In this document: positions 16,721 through 26,655 of the stretch, in pieces | Layout: each line of letters begins with the position of its first letter | How positions within the stretch are numbered: the stretch's first letter is position 1 | Origin: Arcicella aurantiaca | Lineage (GTDB): Bacteria > Bacteroidota > Bacteroidia > Cytophagales > Spirosomataceae | Length of the DNA: 64,000 nucleotides | Direction: 5' to 3' | Assembly (NCBI RefSeq): GCF_003148625.1 | Contig: NZ_QGGO01000028.1 | Coordinates: forward strand, 1-64,000 | Notes under the pieces: model-generated | What the model was told of the DNA's origin: nothing | The model's input: only the letters and a program-made list of their open reading frames with translations | The model's database searches: none | Position numbers and translations under genes: made by a program

Positions 16721-17530
16721 ATGTGGGAAACCCTTAAAGAGTACAAAGAGATTTTATTTACATTTCAAGATGGAATCGCCAAAATTTCCATCAATCGTCC
16801 GCAAGTTCATAATGCTTTTACGCCATTGACGGTAAAAGAAATGATTGATGCCATGAATATTTGTCGTGATGAAGAGAAAATTGGTGTAATTATTTTAACA
16901 GGCGAAGGTGGAAAAGCATTTTGTTCTGGTGGCGACCAATCAGTACGTGGGCATGGTGGATATATTGGAGAAGATACCGTTCCGAGATTAAACGTATTGG
17001 ATTTACAAAAACAAATTCGTTCGATTCCTAAGCCAGTTGTGGCGATGGTAGCAGGTTGGGCAATTGGCGGAGGACACGTTTTACACGTAGTGTGTGACCT
17101 TTCAATTGCCGCAGAAAATGCACGTTTCGGGCAAACTGGTCCAAATGTAGGCTCATTTGATGGAGGTTTTGGTGCATCTTACCTTGCTCGTGTAGTTGGA
17201 CAGAAAAAAGCTCGTGAAATCTGGTTTTTGTGCGACCAATACAATGCTGAAGAAGCGTTGGATATGGGTTTGGTAAACAAAGTTGTTCCATTAGAAAAAT
17301 TAGAAGAAACAACTGTCGCTTGGTGTAAAAAGATTTTAGAGAAAAGTCCATTAGCATTAAGAATGTTGAAATCTTCATTCAATGCTGAGTTAGACGGACA
17401 AGCTGGTATTCAAGAATTAGCAGGAAATGCGACTTTATTGTACTATTTATCAGAAGAAGCAAAAGAAGGTAAAAACGCATTCTTAGAAAAACGCAAACCT
17501 GATTTTAGTAAATTTCCAAAATTCCCTTGA
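16721..17530 (+). CDS. menB: 1,4-Dihydroxy-2-naphthoyl-CoA synthase
   Basis: Crotonase-fold enzyme of 269 residues that closes the naphthoate ring in menaquinone synthesis. Diagnostic features are [20 protein letters not shown] (the MenB-specific loop), the oxyanion segment [21 protein letters not shown], and [21 protein letters not shown] used the ATG at 16721 (MWETLKEY); a TTG at 16709 would add four residues. Together with menE it shows a classical, not futalosine, menaquinone route. The other men genes are not in the window. Confidence 0.95.
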   Translation: MWETLKEYKEILFTFQDGIAKISINRPQVHNAFTPLTVKEMIDAMNICRDEEKIGVIILTGEGGKAFCSGGDQSVRGHGGYIGEDTVPRLNVLDLQKQIRSIPKPVVAMVAGWAIGGGHVLHVVCDLSIAAENARFGQTGPNVGSFDGGFGASYLARVVGQKKAREIWFLCDQYNAEEALDMGLVNKVVPLEKLEETTVAWCKKILEKSPLALRMLKSSFNAELDGQAGIQELAGNATLLYYLSEEAKEGKNAFLEKRKPDFSKFPKFP

Positions 17531-17549
17531 TTTTAGGCTTGAGAATAAG

Positions 17550-17592
17550 AAATCCTCAAATTGCTTTCTTGCGATTTGGGGATTTTTGTTTT
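17550..17592 (+). terminator. menB terminator
   Basis: 12-bp arms AAATCCTCAAAT (17550-17561) and ATTTGGGGATTT (17574-17585) with one G-U pair, then TTGTTTTG. Confidence 0.75.
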
Positions 17593-17688
17593 GAGTAGAA
17601 TTGGAATTATTGGTCTAAACTTGGATTTTGTTTTTGTTTGAACCATGATTTGTCTGATTTTATGATTGTACAAAAATGAAAATCCAAA

Positions 17689-17880
17689 AATTCATAGTTC
17701 AAACAAAAAATCATTCAATCAAACAAATTCATAGTTCAAACAAAAAAATCCAAAAATCATTCAATCAAACAAATCCAAGTTCAAACAAAAAAATCCTAAA
17801 ATTCTTCAATCAAACAAATCCAAGTTCAGACAAAAAATCCTAAAACCTCTCAATCCAATAAATCATAGTTCAAACAATAT
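17689..17880. repeat. Degenerate tandem array, unit 37-46 bp
   Basis: Five imperfect units built on ATCATAGTTCAAACAAAAAA and TCAATCAAACAAATC words, repeating at about 17691, 17728, 17773, 17819 and 17862. The inverse word (TTGTTTGAACCATGATTT) lies at 17633-17652, so the block can also fold back. Related words occur in the 93-bp repeat at 62935. Confidence 0.7.
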
Positions 17881-17924
17881 CAAAAATATTTCAAATAAAC
17901 CCTCATAAGCTAAACCCTTATCCG

Positions 17925-17932
17925 TAATTTTG
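17925..17932 (+). promoter_or_regulatory. -7 motif TAATTTTG for folD
   Basis: TAnnTTTG match 26 bases before the folD start codon. Confidence 0.55.
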
Positions 17933-17957
17933 CAGGAAAATTACAAAACCATAAATT

Positions 17958-18842
17958 ATGCAAATCATTGACGGTAAAGCAGTAGCTGACGAAATTAAGA
18001 AGGAAATTGCTCAGGAAGTTGCTGAAATTAAGGCTTCGGGCGGAAAAACGCCACATTTAGTTGCCATTTTAGTGGGTAACAACGGAGCATCAGAAACTTA
18101 TGTTGCCAATAAAGTAAAGTCTTGTGAAGAATTAGGATTCAACTCTACACTTCTTCGTTTTGACCCAACTATCACCGAATCAGAACTTTTAGCAGAAGTA
18201 AAAAAGGTAAATAATAATGATGATATGGATGGGCTTATAGTTCAGCTTCCTCTTCCTGACCATATCAATCCAGACAAAGTAATGGAAACGATTGACCCAC
18301 GCAAAGATGTTGACGGATTTCATCCAATCAACATTGGACGTATGGCAAAAGGACTTCCTGCGTATATTTCTGCTACTCCGCAAGGCGTTTTAGATTTATT
18401 GGAAAGATACAATATCGAAACTTCTGGAAAACATTGCGTTGTAGTTGGGCGTAGTCAGATTGTGGGTTTACCAATGTCTATTTTGATGCAAAGAAATACC
18501 AAAATTGGAAACTGTACCGTAACGTTAACTCACTCAAAAACGAAAGATTTACCAGCCGTTTGTGCATCTGCGGATATTTTAATAGCCGCTTTGGGGCGTC
18601 CAGAATTTATTACTGCTGAATACGTAAAAGAAGGTGCAGTAGTCATTGATGTTGGTTTAACAAGAGTAGAAGATTCAAGTAAAAAATCAGGATTTGCTTT
18701 GAAAGGTGATGTTAAATTTGACGAAGTTGCTCCAAAATGTTCATTTATCACACCAGTTCCAAAAGGTGTTGGACCGATGACAATCGTTTCATTGATGAAA
18801 AATACTTTGCTTTCTGCAAAAGGCTTAATTTATTCAAAATAA
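17958..18842 (+). CDS. folD: Bifunctional methylene-THF dehydrogenase/cyclohydrolase
   Basis: 294-residue one-carbon enzyme. The catalytic tyrosine-lysine pair is in [12 protein letters not shown] (Y48, K52), followed by [20 protein letters not shown] and the cofactor loop [14 protein letters not shown]. The C-terminal [10 protein letters not shown] signature is present. Length and domain order are normal. It has its own promoter and is followed by prs in the same direction about 200 bases later, also with its own promoter. Confidence 0.97.
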   Translation: MQIIDGKAVADEIKKEIAQEVAEIKASGGKTPHLVAILVGNNGASETYVANKVKSCEELGFNSTLLRFDPTITESELLAEVKKVNNNDDMDGLIVQLPLPDHINPDKVMETIDPRKDVDGFHPINIGRMAKGLPAYISATPQGVLDLLERYNIETSGKHCVVVGRSQIVGLPMSILMQRNTKIGNCTVTLTHSKTKDLPAVCASADILIAALGRPEFITAEYVKEGAVVIDVGLTRVEDSSKKSGFALKGDVKFDEVAPKCSFITPVPKGVGPMTIVSLMKNTLLSAKGLIYSK

Positions 18843-18982
18843 CATTTATGTCATTTTGACACATTTTTATAGTCCAAATGATTCTTTATAAAATAGTAAT
18901 TTTCCAAGTTGATGATTTATTAAAAATCAGCCTAAAATCGAAAATACAAGGGTTTATGCTTTTTTAAACGAATGAGATTTTG

Positions 18983-18990
18983 TACTTTTG
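18983..18990 (+). promoter_or_regulatory. -7 motif TACTTTTG for prs
   Basis: TAnnTTTG match 60 bases before the prs start codon; leader about 55 bases. Confidence 0.5.
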
Positions 18991-19049
18991 CGGAAAATTA
19001 CACGAGTATAACATTGAAATCAGGGAGTGTGATGCAACTCTCTTAAACT

Positions 19050-19991
19050 ATGGCTTCTATTAATCAAGTAAAGATTTTCTCTGGTTCGTCTTCTCAATAT
19101 TTAGCAACTGAAATTGCTCGATATTTCGGTAAAGACTTAGGACAAAGTAGCGTCCAACGATTTTCAGATGGTGAAATGTCGCCAAGTTTTAATGAATCAG
19201 TTCGTGGATGCGATGTCTTTTTGATTCAATCGACTTTCCCACCTGCTGACAACATGATGGAATTGTTGTTGATGATTGACGCAGCCCGCAGAGCATCGGC
19301 TCACTATGTTACGGTTGTCATTCCATATTTTGGTTATTCTCGTCAAGACAGAAAAGATAAACCAAGAGTTGGAATCGGAGCGAAATTGATGGCAAATCTA
19401 TTAACTGCCGCAGGTGCAGACCGATTGATGACTATTGATTTGCACGCTGGACAAATTCAAGGTTTTTTTGATTTTCCAGTTGACCACTTAGAAGGAACAG
19501 CTATCTTTGTGCCTTATTTGAAATCATTAGGATTAGATAAAATTCTATTTGCTTCTCCTGACGTTGGTGGTGTGGTTCGTACAAGAAATGTTGCAAAATA
19601 TTTCAACGCCGAAATGGTAATTTGTGATAAGCAAAGAAAACGTGCGAATGAAATCGCAACGATGCAATTAATTGGTGATGTGAAAGATGCAGACGTTGTT
19701 TTAGTCGATGACATGATTGATACAGGTGGAACGATGTGTAAAGCCGCTCAATTAATTATGGATAAAGGAGCAAAATCAGTAAGAGCAATCGTAACACACG
19801 CAGTATTATCTGGTAACGCTTATGATAATATCAATAATTCGGTATTAACAGAATTAGTTGTTACAGATACAATTCCTTTAAGACAGGAAAGTGATAAAAT
19901 TAAGGTATTGTCAGTAGCAGAATTATTTGCAAAAGCTATTGGCAGAATCCGTGACCATGAATCTATCAGTTCATTATTTATAAAACAATAA
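19050..19991 (+). CDS. prs: Ribose-phosphate pyrophosphokinase
   Basis: 313-residue PRPP synthase. Seen are the N-terminal FSGSSSQYLATEIARYFG, FSDGEMSPSFNESVRG, the ATP loop region YFGYSRQDRKDKPRVGIGAKL, the divalent metal motif DLHAGQIQGFFD, and the PRPP loop VLVDDMIDTGGTM. It supplies PRPP for nucleotide, histidine and NAD synthesis. rplY follows in the same direction, a pairing also common in other bacteria. Confidence 0.97.
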   Translation: MASINQVKIFSGSSSQYLATEIARYFGKDLGQSSVQRFSDGEMSPSFNESVRGCDVFLIQSTFPPADNMMELLLMIDAARRASAHYVTVVIPYFGYSRQDRKDKPRVGIGAKLMANLLTAAGADRLMTIDLHAGQIQGFFDFPVDHLEGTAIFVPYLKSLGLDKILFASPDVGGVVRTRNVAKYFNAEMVICDKQRKRANEIATMQLIGDVKDADVVLVDDMIDTGGTMCKAAQLIMDKGAKSVRAIVTHAVLSGNAYDNINNSVLTELVVTDTIPLRQESDKIKVLSVAELFAKAIGRIRDHESISSLFIKQ

Positions 19992-20141
19992 TTATTTAAA
20001 CGGTTATCAGAGGATAAGTTAAAATTGACAATTGATAATTAACAATTTTAAAAACAGCTAAGCTGAATATTAGTAATTGTTCATTATTAATTGACCATTA
20101 TCAATTAAAATTGAAAGGCTGATAACACAAATCACTCAAAA
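19992..20141. repeat. AT-rich spacer with inverted TTGATAATTAACAATT words
   Basis: The prs-rplY gap is built from ACAATTGATAATTAACAATT and its near inverses (AATTGACCATTATCAATT), so it can fold on itself. The same words occur at 27375-27417 and a similar style at 49600-49700. Confidence 0.45.
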
Positions 20142-20708
20142 ATGAGAAAGATTGAAATTGTAGGGTACAACAGAGAGACCCTTGGCACAAAGTCTGCCAA
20201 AGATTTACGTAACGAATCACTTGCACCATGTGTGTTGTACGGTGGAGAAAAACAAATTCACTTCGCAGTACCAATGATTCTTTTCCGTGAATTATTATAT
20301 ACTCCAGAAGTTTCAGAAGTAATTTTGAACATCGAAGGAGAAATTCACCACGCAATCGTTCAAGATTCACAATACCACCCAGTATCAGAAATGATTCTTC
20401 ACGTGGATTTCTTGGAAATCGTTGCAGGTAAAGAAATTAAAATTGACGTTCCAGTTAAAGTTATCGGAGATGCTCCAGGTGTGCGTAAAGGGGGTAAAAT
20501 GGTTCAAAAATTACGTAAAGTAACTTTGAAAGGTTTAGCTGATAACATTCCTGATTTCGTAGAAGCAGATATTACTGGTTTAGATTTAGGTCAAACTTTG
20601 AAAGTTGCTAAATTGAAAGCTGAAAATGTAACGATTTTAAATAACCTTACTGCTCCAGTGGCGACTATCGACATCCCACGTGCATTAAGAGGAAAAATCA
20701 ACGCTTAA
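20142..20708 (+). CDS. rplY: Ribosomal protein bL25, long (CTC) form
   Basis: 188-residue 5S rRNA-binding ribosomal protein of the CTC type, with the N-terminal L25 fold (KIEIVGYNRETLGTKSAKDLRNE...PCVLYGG) and the C-terminal beta domain (DVPVKVIGDAPGVRKGGKM, IDIPRALRGK). It follows prs in the same direction and ends at a strong terminator. Confidence 0.95.
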   Translation: MRKIEIVGYNRETLGTKSAKDLRNESLAPCVLYGGEKQIHFAVPMILFRELLYTPEVSEVILNIEGEIHHAIVQDSQYHPVSEMILHVDFLEIVAGKEIKIDVPVKVIGDAPGVRKGGKMVQKLRKVTLKGLADNIPDFVEADITGLDLGQTLKVAKLKAENVTILNNLTAPVATIDIPRALRGKINA

Positions 20709-20752
20709 TTGAAAATATAATTTTCATGAAAGTGAATTAAAATTGATAGATT

Positions 20753-20787
20753 AAATCCCTTTACTTTATTGTAAGGGGATTTTTTTT
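20753..20787 (+). terminator. rplY terminator
   Basis: 12-bp stem AAATCCCTTTAC (20753-20764) with GTAAGGGGATTT (20771-20782), one G-U pair, then a T-run. A textbook intrinsic terminator. Confidence 0.88.
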
Positions 20788-20828
20788 AAAGTATTCATTC
20801 CGAGAGAAATAATATACACGTTTTGTAC

Positions 20829-20836
20829 TATCTTTG
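20829..20836 (+). promoter_or_regulatory. -7 motif TATCTTTG for SASA esterase
   Basis: TAnnTTTG match directly after the rplY terminator, 124 bases before the esterase start. Confidence 0.45.
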
Positions 20837-20959
20837 CAAGGTTTTTCAACCTGCCTATCTCCTTCCTTACAAGCATTTTATTTAATAAAACTGCTATTTA
20901 AAACGTTTATCTAATTTCTAAAGGACTCGTTTTCCGTCTTTACCAACTAACAAATACCT

Positions 20960-22609
20960 ATGAATAAATTACACAAGTTATTCTATGTAATAAGTTTATG
21001 TTTTCTGTCAAGTATCATTTCGGCACAAGTAACCATTACATTTCCAACAAGTAGGTCTGTTTTTCAGAGAGACAACAACAATCATTCAACGTTATATATT
21101 GCAGGTAATTATACTACTTTTGTCAATAAAGTTGAAGCACGGGTTGTAGCACGCACCATGTCGCCGTCGCAGGGAACAAGTACAAATTGGGTAATAATTC
21201 AATCAAATCCTTCAAATGGTTTTTATTATGGTTCGCTGGTTGTTTCAGGAGGATGGTATGACCTTGAAGTAAGATGCTGGAATGAAACAACTTTAGTAGG
21301 AACTTCATCAATACAAAGAATCGGAATTGGAGAAGTATTTCTAATCGCTGGTCAATCAAACGCAACAGGCGATAGCGAATTAAAAAATGAAGGAAATTAT
21401 GGCCCAATGGCTAATGATGATAGAGTTAGTGTTGTTAATCATACCCTAACTTTTCCTATCAATTTTGGAGCAATTTCTTTACCACGTGCCGACTTTAGTA
21501 GGTTAGATTCTACCTATAATATTTCTCCATTCGGGGTAAGTGCATGGTGTTGGGGAGCTTTGGGAGATAGTTTAACAAAAAAATTAAATGTTCCTGTCGC
21601 ATTTTTTAATGCTGGCTGGTCGGGTACAGGTGCCGCAGCATGGAATGAATCTGCGAATGACTCAACCGCTACTCCCACGAACTTTATTATTATGCCCAGA
21701 GGAATGCCTTATGGCAACTTGAGAGCATCTCTACATTTTTACCTTGCTCAATTTGGAGCAAGGGCAGTTTTGTGGCATCAGGGAGAAACCGATAATTTGC
21801 AAGAAACGTCCCGAAATACTTATGGAGCATACCTCAAAAATATTATCACCAAAAGTCGTCAACATAGTGGAAAAAGTAACCTATCATGGGTAGTTTCAAG
21901 AGCAACTCGGTATAAAGGCTTTCAAATTGTCAATTCAAGAACTTGGCAACCTGTTATTGATGCTCAAAACGATGTGATAGGATTGAATGGAACTGGACAA
22001 GCAAACTATACAACGCAGGTATTTGAAGGTCCTAAAACTGATTCGTTAGTAGGGCCCAACATCAGAACCCCAGACAGTATTCATTTTGTTGGCAGTGGTC
22101 ATCGTATTTTAGCAAGCGTTTGGTCGCAAAAGTTAAATACTAATTTTTTCAATAATTCAATTCCTTGTTTACCTACGCCACCACCTCAATTAAATACTAC
22201 TTGCGATGGTATCTCAAGTTTACTGATACAAAGCAATATACCTTACAATAATTATCTCTGGACAAATAATACAGAAGTATCTAATAACTTATCAACTTCG
22301 GCAAGTTACTCCTCATCTTCAGGAAGTTACAGACTTAAAGTGAAAGATAACTTAGGAAATATTCTTATCTCTCCACAAATTTCAATACCCAATAATTTTG
22401 CGGGGCTTATTCCAATTTCGAGTGTAAGTTCTGGCACATGGCACGACTCTTCAACATGGGAATGTAACAGGATTCCTTCCTCGATTGATATGGTTACCAT
22501 CAAAGCTACTCATGAAGTTATCATTGGCGGAGGCTTAACCGCACGCTATAAAAAACTTGAACTAAAAGGTAGTTTAAGGTTTTTCTCTACCTCAAAATTG
22601 ACAAACTAA
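20960..22609 (+). CDS. Secreted SASA-type carbohydrate acetylesterase
   Basis: 549-residue exported protein. The signal peptide (about 1-22, ending SAQ) precedes a beta-sandwich (23-115) and a SASA/SGNH esterase domain: nucleophile block IAGQSNATGDSE, oxyanion/second block WHQGETDN, and the Asp-His pair in TPDSIHFVGSGH. The C-terminal 65 residues carry the SSGTWHDSSTWECNRIPSSID motif, a short G8-like surface module common in Bacteroidota. It probably removes acetyl groups from sialic acid or plant/host glycans outside the cell. No SusCD pair is nearby. Its stop overlaps the stop of the convergent kinase gene by 4 bases. Confidence 0.85.
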   Translation: MNKLHKLFYVISLCFLSSIISAQVTITFPTSRSVFQRDNNNHSTLYIAGNYTTFVNKVEARVVARTMSPSQGTSTNWVIIQSNPSNGFYYGSLVVSGGWYDLEVRCWNETTLVGTSSIQRIGIGEVFLIAGQSNATGDSELKNEGNYGPMANDDRVSVVNHTLTFPINFGAISLPRADFSRLDSTYNISPFGVSAWCWGALGDSLTKKLNVPVAFFNAGWSGTGAAAWNESANDSTATPTNFIIMPRGMPYGNLRASLHFYLAQFGARAVLWHQGETDNLQETSRNTYGAYLKNIITKSRQHSGKSNLSWVVSRATRYKGFQIVNSRTWQPVIDAQNDVIGLNGTGQANYTTQVFEGPKTDSLVGPNIRTPDSIHFVGSGHRILASVWSQKLNTNFFNNSIPCLPTPPPQLNTTCDGISSLLIQSNIPYNNYLWTNNTEVSNNLSTSASYSSSSGSYRLKVKDNLGNILISPQISIPNNFAGLIPISSVSSGTWHDSSTWECNRIPSSIDMVTIKATHEVIIGGGLTARYKKLELKGSLRFFSTSKLTN

Positions 22610-23634
22610 ACTGCCGATATGGTAATAAGAGATACAACTTGATTAATATTTTCTTTTATAGTAAAATCTGCATTTTCTCTAAAATTCAAATAAAGTCTTT
22701 TTTCCAAATTTTTCAAGCCAACACCTGTCGGGGAAACGTTGGGAAGCAACTTTCCACTATTGATTACTGAAAGACAAAAAATATTATTCTTGTAAGTAGC
22801 ATTAATAAAAATATCTCCACCCGTTTTATGCTTTGAAATTCCGTGTTTAATAGCATTTTCAACCAATAATTGAAGAGACATCGGCGGAATCTTAAAAGTC
22901 AAGGCACTCTTTTCAATATTAAAAAAGTAATTTAATCTATTCTCATATCTAATTTTTTCTAAAAAAAGGTAATCGTTGACAAAACTTATTTCTGTATCAA
23001 GAGACACTAAATGTTCATTTCCTATGGTCAAAGACGTCCTTAAAAGCTCTGAAAGTTGAGTAAGGGCATCACGTGCCATTGAAGGGTCTGAGATGGTCAG
23101 AGCTTTAATACTATTTATGGCATTAAATAAAAAATGAGGATTTAATTGATTTTTTAGATTAGCAAGTTCCGCTGTCTTCAATGCTGTTTCTGACTGTGCT
23201 AAGGCAATTGCTTTATTTTTTGAAACCGTATTTATTACTAAAAGGTGATAAAATAAGAACCATAAAACTACGTATCTAATTGATTCAATAAAAAATTGAA
23301 AATAATCGTATAATTCAAGCGGTAATCCCTGACTTGGTTTACGGTATCTTTGAAAACCAAAATAATAATCTAATAAATAAAAACTTAACCCAGTCACAAT
23401 TGTACCTGCAACAGCATACATTAATGACAGTTGGCTTTTTCGTGCCTTTTTCTCATAAAGAACTGTATAGCAATGTGTTAGAATAATTCCAATTAAAAAA
23501 CTAATAATAAGATAGCTAATCCTAATAGGTGGATTTTCAAAATATTTTGTAGTCGGATAACGCAAAATAAATGTGGTAAATAACCACCAAAAAATTTGCA
23601 CCAGCCAATAGATTTGTTGTGAAAAAAAACGCAT
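22606..23634 (-). CDS. LytS-family sensor histidine kinase
   Basis: 342-residue membrane kinase. Roughly four N-terminal membrane spans (5-25, 38-60, 70-90, 115-137) are followed by a short coiled linker and the His_kinase domain NPHFLFNAINSIKAL (phosphorylated His167), with an ATPase part LQLLVENAIKHGISKH and GVGLKNLEKRL. Such kinases normally pair with an adjacent LytTR response regulator, but none is adjacent here. The only LytTR protein in the window is the receiver-less one at 57756. The signal is unknown. Confidence 0.9.
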   Translation of the reverse strand: MRFFSQQIYWLVQIFWWLFTTFILRYPTTKYFENPPIRISYLIISFLIGIILTHCYTVLYEKKARKSQLSLMYAVAGTIVTGLSFYLLDYYFGFQRYRKPSQGLPLELYDYFQFFIESIRYVVLWFLFYHLLVINTVSKNKAIALAQSETALKTAELANLKNQLNPHFLFNAINSIKALTISDPSMARDALTQLSELLRTSLTIGNEHLVSLDTEISFVNDYLFLEKIRYENRLNYFFNIEKSALTFKIPPMSLQLLVENAIKHGISKHKTGGDIFINATYKNNIFCLSVINSGKLLPNVSPTGVGLKNLEKRLYLNFRENADFTIKENINQVVSLITISAV

Positions 23635-23657
23635 AAGGATTTACAATAAATAATAAG

Positions 23658-26576
23658 TTAAAAACCAATATTCAAAATTAAGGGTTGAAATAAATACTGC
23701 CCTATATTTGGCAAATAAATTGTTCTAAAACCTGCTTCAAATTGTTGTGAAAAACGCATTATGTGAAATTGGGCAGTTAAATCAATCCCTAAAGAGGTGT
23801 AGTTGCCAATATTTGACCTTATAAACATTACTTGCTTACCATCTTTTAATTCTGTCCAATTGTAAAACGTTGAACCTTTAGCAAAGTCACCGAAAAAATT
23901 GGCTTTTATTCTTTTAATATAAAGTAATCTTCCGATTGAAAAATCTGGCTCAAACAAGGGTAAACGGTATTCAATAGACGCAGTTACTAAATTTTCAAAC
24001 GCTCTATAAGTGTTTCCTCTCGGAAAAAACACAGGACTACTAAATAGATATAAATTATCATTGGGTGAGCCAGTTATCGTTTTAAAGCCATCTTGATGTT
24101 GGAATGCTGCTTGCACTTTCAAACTGTGATGTGGCAACATTCCCGGAAAATAAAAACCTGCTTGACAACTCATTATTCCTCCATTTACATCACTTTCAAA
24201 AGGTAAATTTCTATAATAAATATTGACAAATTGTGCAAAACGTGGGGCAATATCACGTGTCGCCATTTTTAATTGACTTACGTAATTTAGTGTATAAATC
24301 ATTGAATTCAAATCCCCATCAAAACGCAAAGTTGGCGTTCTTACTTTTAGGTCGTATCCAGAAACCTTAGTATTGGCAAAATTCACTCCTACATTCAAAG
24401 ACCGCAAGAATTTAGAGCGTGTCAAATTCAAGGGTAACCCTACCCCCAATACAATTTGCTGTTGATTCCATCGGTCACTTAATAAACTATCCAAAGGCGA
24501 TTGTTTATCACTATAAAATTCTGCTTGTCGCTGACCATTCGTATAGCTAAAATTTAGTGTAGGATACCATCCTTGATAACTAATATTTGTATAATACTGC
24601 CCTCTGTTTTCATTGGCATTGTAAGTATAACCTCCTGATATTGAGGTTGTACTCAATAAGTCTTTTGATGAAACTCCGAAATTCAAAGTATTTGCATCGG
24701 AAGAATTTAAGACAAGCCCCCAAGAATATACATTAAAAATATTGGCTTTACGATAAGGTTTCACCTCGAAATTCGTCGTTGGAATATCCTTTAACAAATT
24801 CTCCCCTGCCTCTTGTAAAACCATTTCTCCAAAATATTTTACAGGTTTATAAAGGAGTTCGTCAAAAGGTAAAAAACTTTGGGGAACAAATGGCATAGAC
24901 ACAATTTGGTGTCCTTTTATCGAAAAATCATTGAAATAAAGCGTTTTCCCATCATTACTAAAAGAAGGATTAAATGCTCCAAATTTGCGATTAGTTACTT
25001 GAAAACGCTGATTCGTCTTCAAGTTTACTGCATAAATATTATCAATACCAGATATTCCAGAATTAAATAATATGTAATCGCCTTTTCTTACAGGATAGGC
25101 AATATTTTCATTAACAGGAGAAAACAATTCTCTCTCCACTCCTGTCTGTGAATTAATTTCTACAATAGTTTTTAAGCCATCTGATAACTTTACCGCATAA
25201 ATTAAACTATCCTCCGACCAACGTGGATGAATATAAAAGGCGTTTTTCTCATTTTTAAAACGTTTTTCTTCTAAACCATTTTCAGAATTTAGTATCACCA
25301 ATGATGTTTTGCCTTCGCTGCTATTTTCTAACGCTACAATTCTCTTGGTATCTGGTGAAAGTGATGGTGACGTGAATTTTGATTTATGAGTTACACTTTT
25401 AACTTTTTTGCTATCAAAATCATACATTTTAATGACAGAAAAATCTCTTTGTCCCCAACGAGCATCATAGTTAAATTCTGACCAAACGACTTTAGAGCCA
25501 ACCGCAGAGAGCGTTCCTGACTCGTTTAAAATCCCCAATTCTAACACCTTTTGTTCTTGCTGAAGACTATCTAAAATAACTAATTGCTGAATGTCTGAAA
25601 GTCCAGATTTTAACGCCAATATTCGCCCATCAGGTAAAATTTGCGGAAATTCATAATTGGAAAAGTATCTGTTATTTTTGGTCTTTAAATATTTTACAGA
25701 CGTTTCTTTTATTTCAGCAATTTGATTTTTCCATTTATCAGAAATATCATCAAAAGCATTACGATAAAGTGCTTCAGTTTTAAGTCCAGTAGTTTTTTTA
25801 ATGTTATTTGAGAACGAAAATGGATAAAAGGGAAATTCGTAAGTGTTTTTTAAAATATTATCCCAAGCTTTTTCTCCATACTTATTCTTCAAATACGTTG
25901 TCATGAAATAGCCACTCACATAGTGATTGGGAATAAAATCTTTGTAAGAACGACAAACTGCTTTTGAATACGAATAAGTACCTTTGGTAAGTAATTGTGT
26001 TCGTAAAGCCATATCAAACGTTGGAATTCGTCCACGTCCAGAAGTTGTAAGCGATGATTCTATTCCCACTGCATCTCCTTCCCAAAACCAATTTGGTACG
26101 GTGAGCGATGTTAAAGCTGCTAAGCCATTATTACCGAATATATTGTAAAATAATTTACTTGCTCCGACCAAAGCTTTATCGTTTTGAACAATATGGCGAA
26201 ACTCGTGGACTGACAATAAATCTAACCAATTATTATTTCCGAGTAAAGAATAATCTTGAGGAGAAGTGGTAAAAAACTCAGTTCTTCGAGGAAGTAATGA
26301 TACAAAACCGTTGGATTCAGTAGTTTGATTTTGAAAAATCACAGAAATATTCCGAGGTTCATGTCCTAAAGATTTGCTAACTGGCGTATAAACTTTCTCT
26401 AAAACATTGGCACTACGAAGTACAGTTGAAGATATTTGAGTTGGAAATATTAATCTAAAATGGGGAGTTTTAATTTGCGACCATCGCAAACTGGCAGGAT
26501 TTTGAGATAAATTATCTTGTCCGAAAAAAGAAAAACTTATAAAGAGAAAAGTAAAAAATAGGATTCGTTTTTTCAT
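23658..26576 (-). CDS. Exported zinc metallopeptidase with beta-propeller and outer-membrane barrel
   Basis: 972-residue protein. Signal peptide 1-19 (ending FFGQ). A gluzincin-like peptidase region follows, with HEFRH (H124, E125, H128) and a downstream glutamate ligand candidate in NWFWEGDAVGIE (E166). Residues about 310-590 look like WD40/TolB-like propeller repeats (SPSLSPDTKRIVALENSSEGKTS, NPSFSNDGKTLYFND). The last 350 residues are beta-strand-rich and end in NIGF, typical of a surface barrel. It would be a surface-anchored protease; the substrate is unknown. It is downstream of infC but separated by a terminator. Confidence 0.75.
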   Translation of the reverse strand: MKKRILFFTFLFISFSFFGQDNLSQNPASLRWSQIKTPHFRLIFPTQISSTVLRSANVLEKVYTPVSKSLGHEPRNISVIFQNQTTESNGFVSLLPRRTEFFTTSPQDYSLLGNNNWLDLLSVHEFRHIVQNDKALVGASKLFYNIFGNNGLAALTSLTVPNWFWEGDAVGIESSLTTSGRGRIPTFDMALRTQLLTKGTYSYSKAVCRSYKDFIPNHYVSGYFMTTYLKNKYGEKAWDNILKNTYEFPFYPFSFSNNIKKTTGLKTEALYRNAFDDISDKWKNQIAEIKETSVKYLKTKNNRYFSNYEFPQILPDGRILALKSGLSDIQQLVILDSLQQEQKVLELGILNESGTLSAVGSKVVWSEFNYDARWGQRDFSVIKMYDFDSKKVKSVTHKSKFTSPSLSPDTKRIVALENSSEGKTSLVILNSENGLEEKRFKNEKNAFYIHPRWSEDSLIYAVKLSDGLKTIVEINSQTGVERELFSPVNENIAYPVRKGDYILFNSGISGIDNIYAVNLKTNQRFQVTNRKFGAFNPSFSNDGKTLYFNDFSIKGHQIVSMPFVPQSFLPFDELLYKPVKYFGEMVLQEAGENLLKDIPTTNFEVKPYRKANIFNVYSWGLVLNSSDANTLNFGVSSKDLLSTTSISGGYTYNANENRGQYYTNISYQGWYPTLNFSYTNGQRQAEFYSDKQSPLDSLLSDRWNQQQIVLGVGLPLNLTRSKFLRSLNVGVNFANTKVSGYDLKVRTPTLRFDGDLNSMIYTLNYVSQLKMATRDIAPRFAQFVNIYYRNLPFESDVNGGIMSCQAGFYFPGMLPHHSLKVQAAFQHQDGFKTITGSPNDNLYLFSSPVFFPRGNTYRAFENLVTASIEYRLPLFEPDFSIGRLLYIKRIKANFFGDFAKGSTFYNWTELKDGKQVMFIRSNIGNYTSLGIDLTAQFHIMRFSQQFEAGFRTIYLPNIGQYLFQPLILNIGF

Positions 26577-26599
26577 AGACGAGCGTGCTAATAAAAGAA

Positions 26600-26637
26600 A
26601 ATTCCCTACACTCTTTTCAAAAGAATGAAAGGGAATT
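26600..26637 (-). terminator. infC terminator
   Basis: Minus-strand hairpin with outer arms AATTCCCT/AGGGAATT (26600-26607/26630-26637) and an inner CATTCTTTT/AAAGAGTG stem, followed by TTCTTTTA. It isolates infC from the metallopeptidase gene. Confidence 0.7.
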
Positions 26638-26655
26638 CTAAATATCGGAGAGTAA

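Larger units (their letters stand above)
17531..17957. other. Intergenic region with degenerate repeats, menB to folD
   Basis: About 425 bases holding the menB terminator, a degenerate tandem array at 17689-17880, and the folD promoter motif at 17925-17932. No gene is seen. Confidence 0.6.

Noticed and set aside
17689-17880. Repeat array as a possible CRISPR
   Set aside because: Units vary in both length and sequence, there are no unique spacers of constant length, and no cas genes are nearby.
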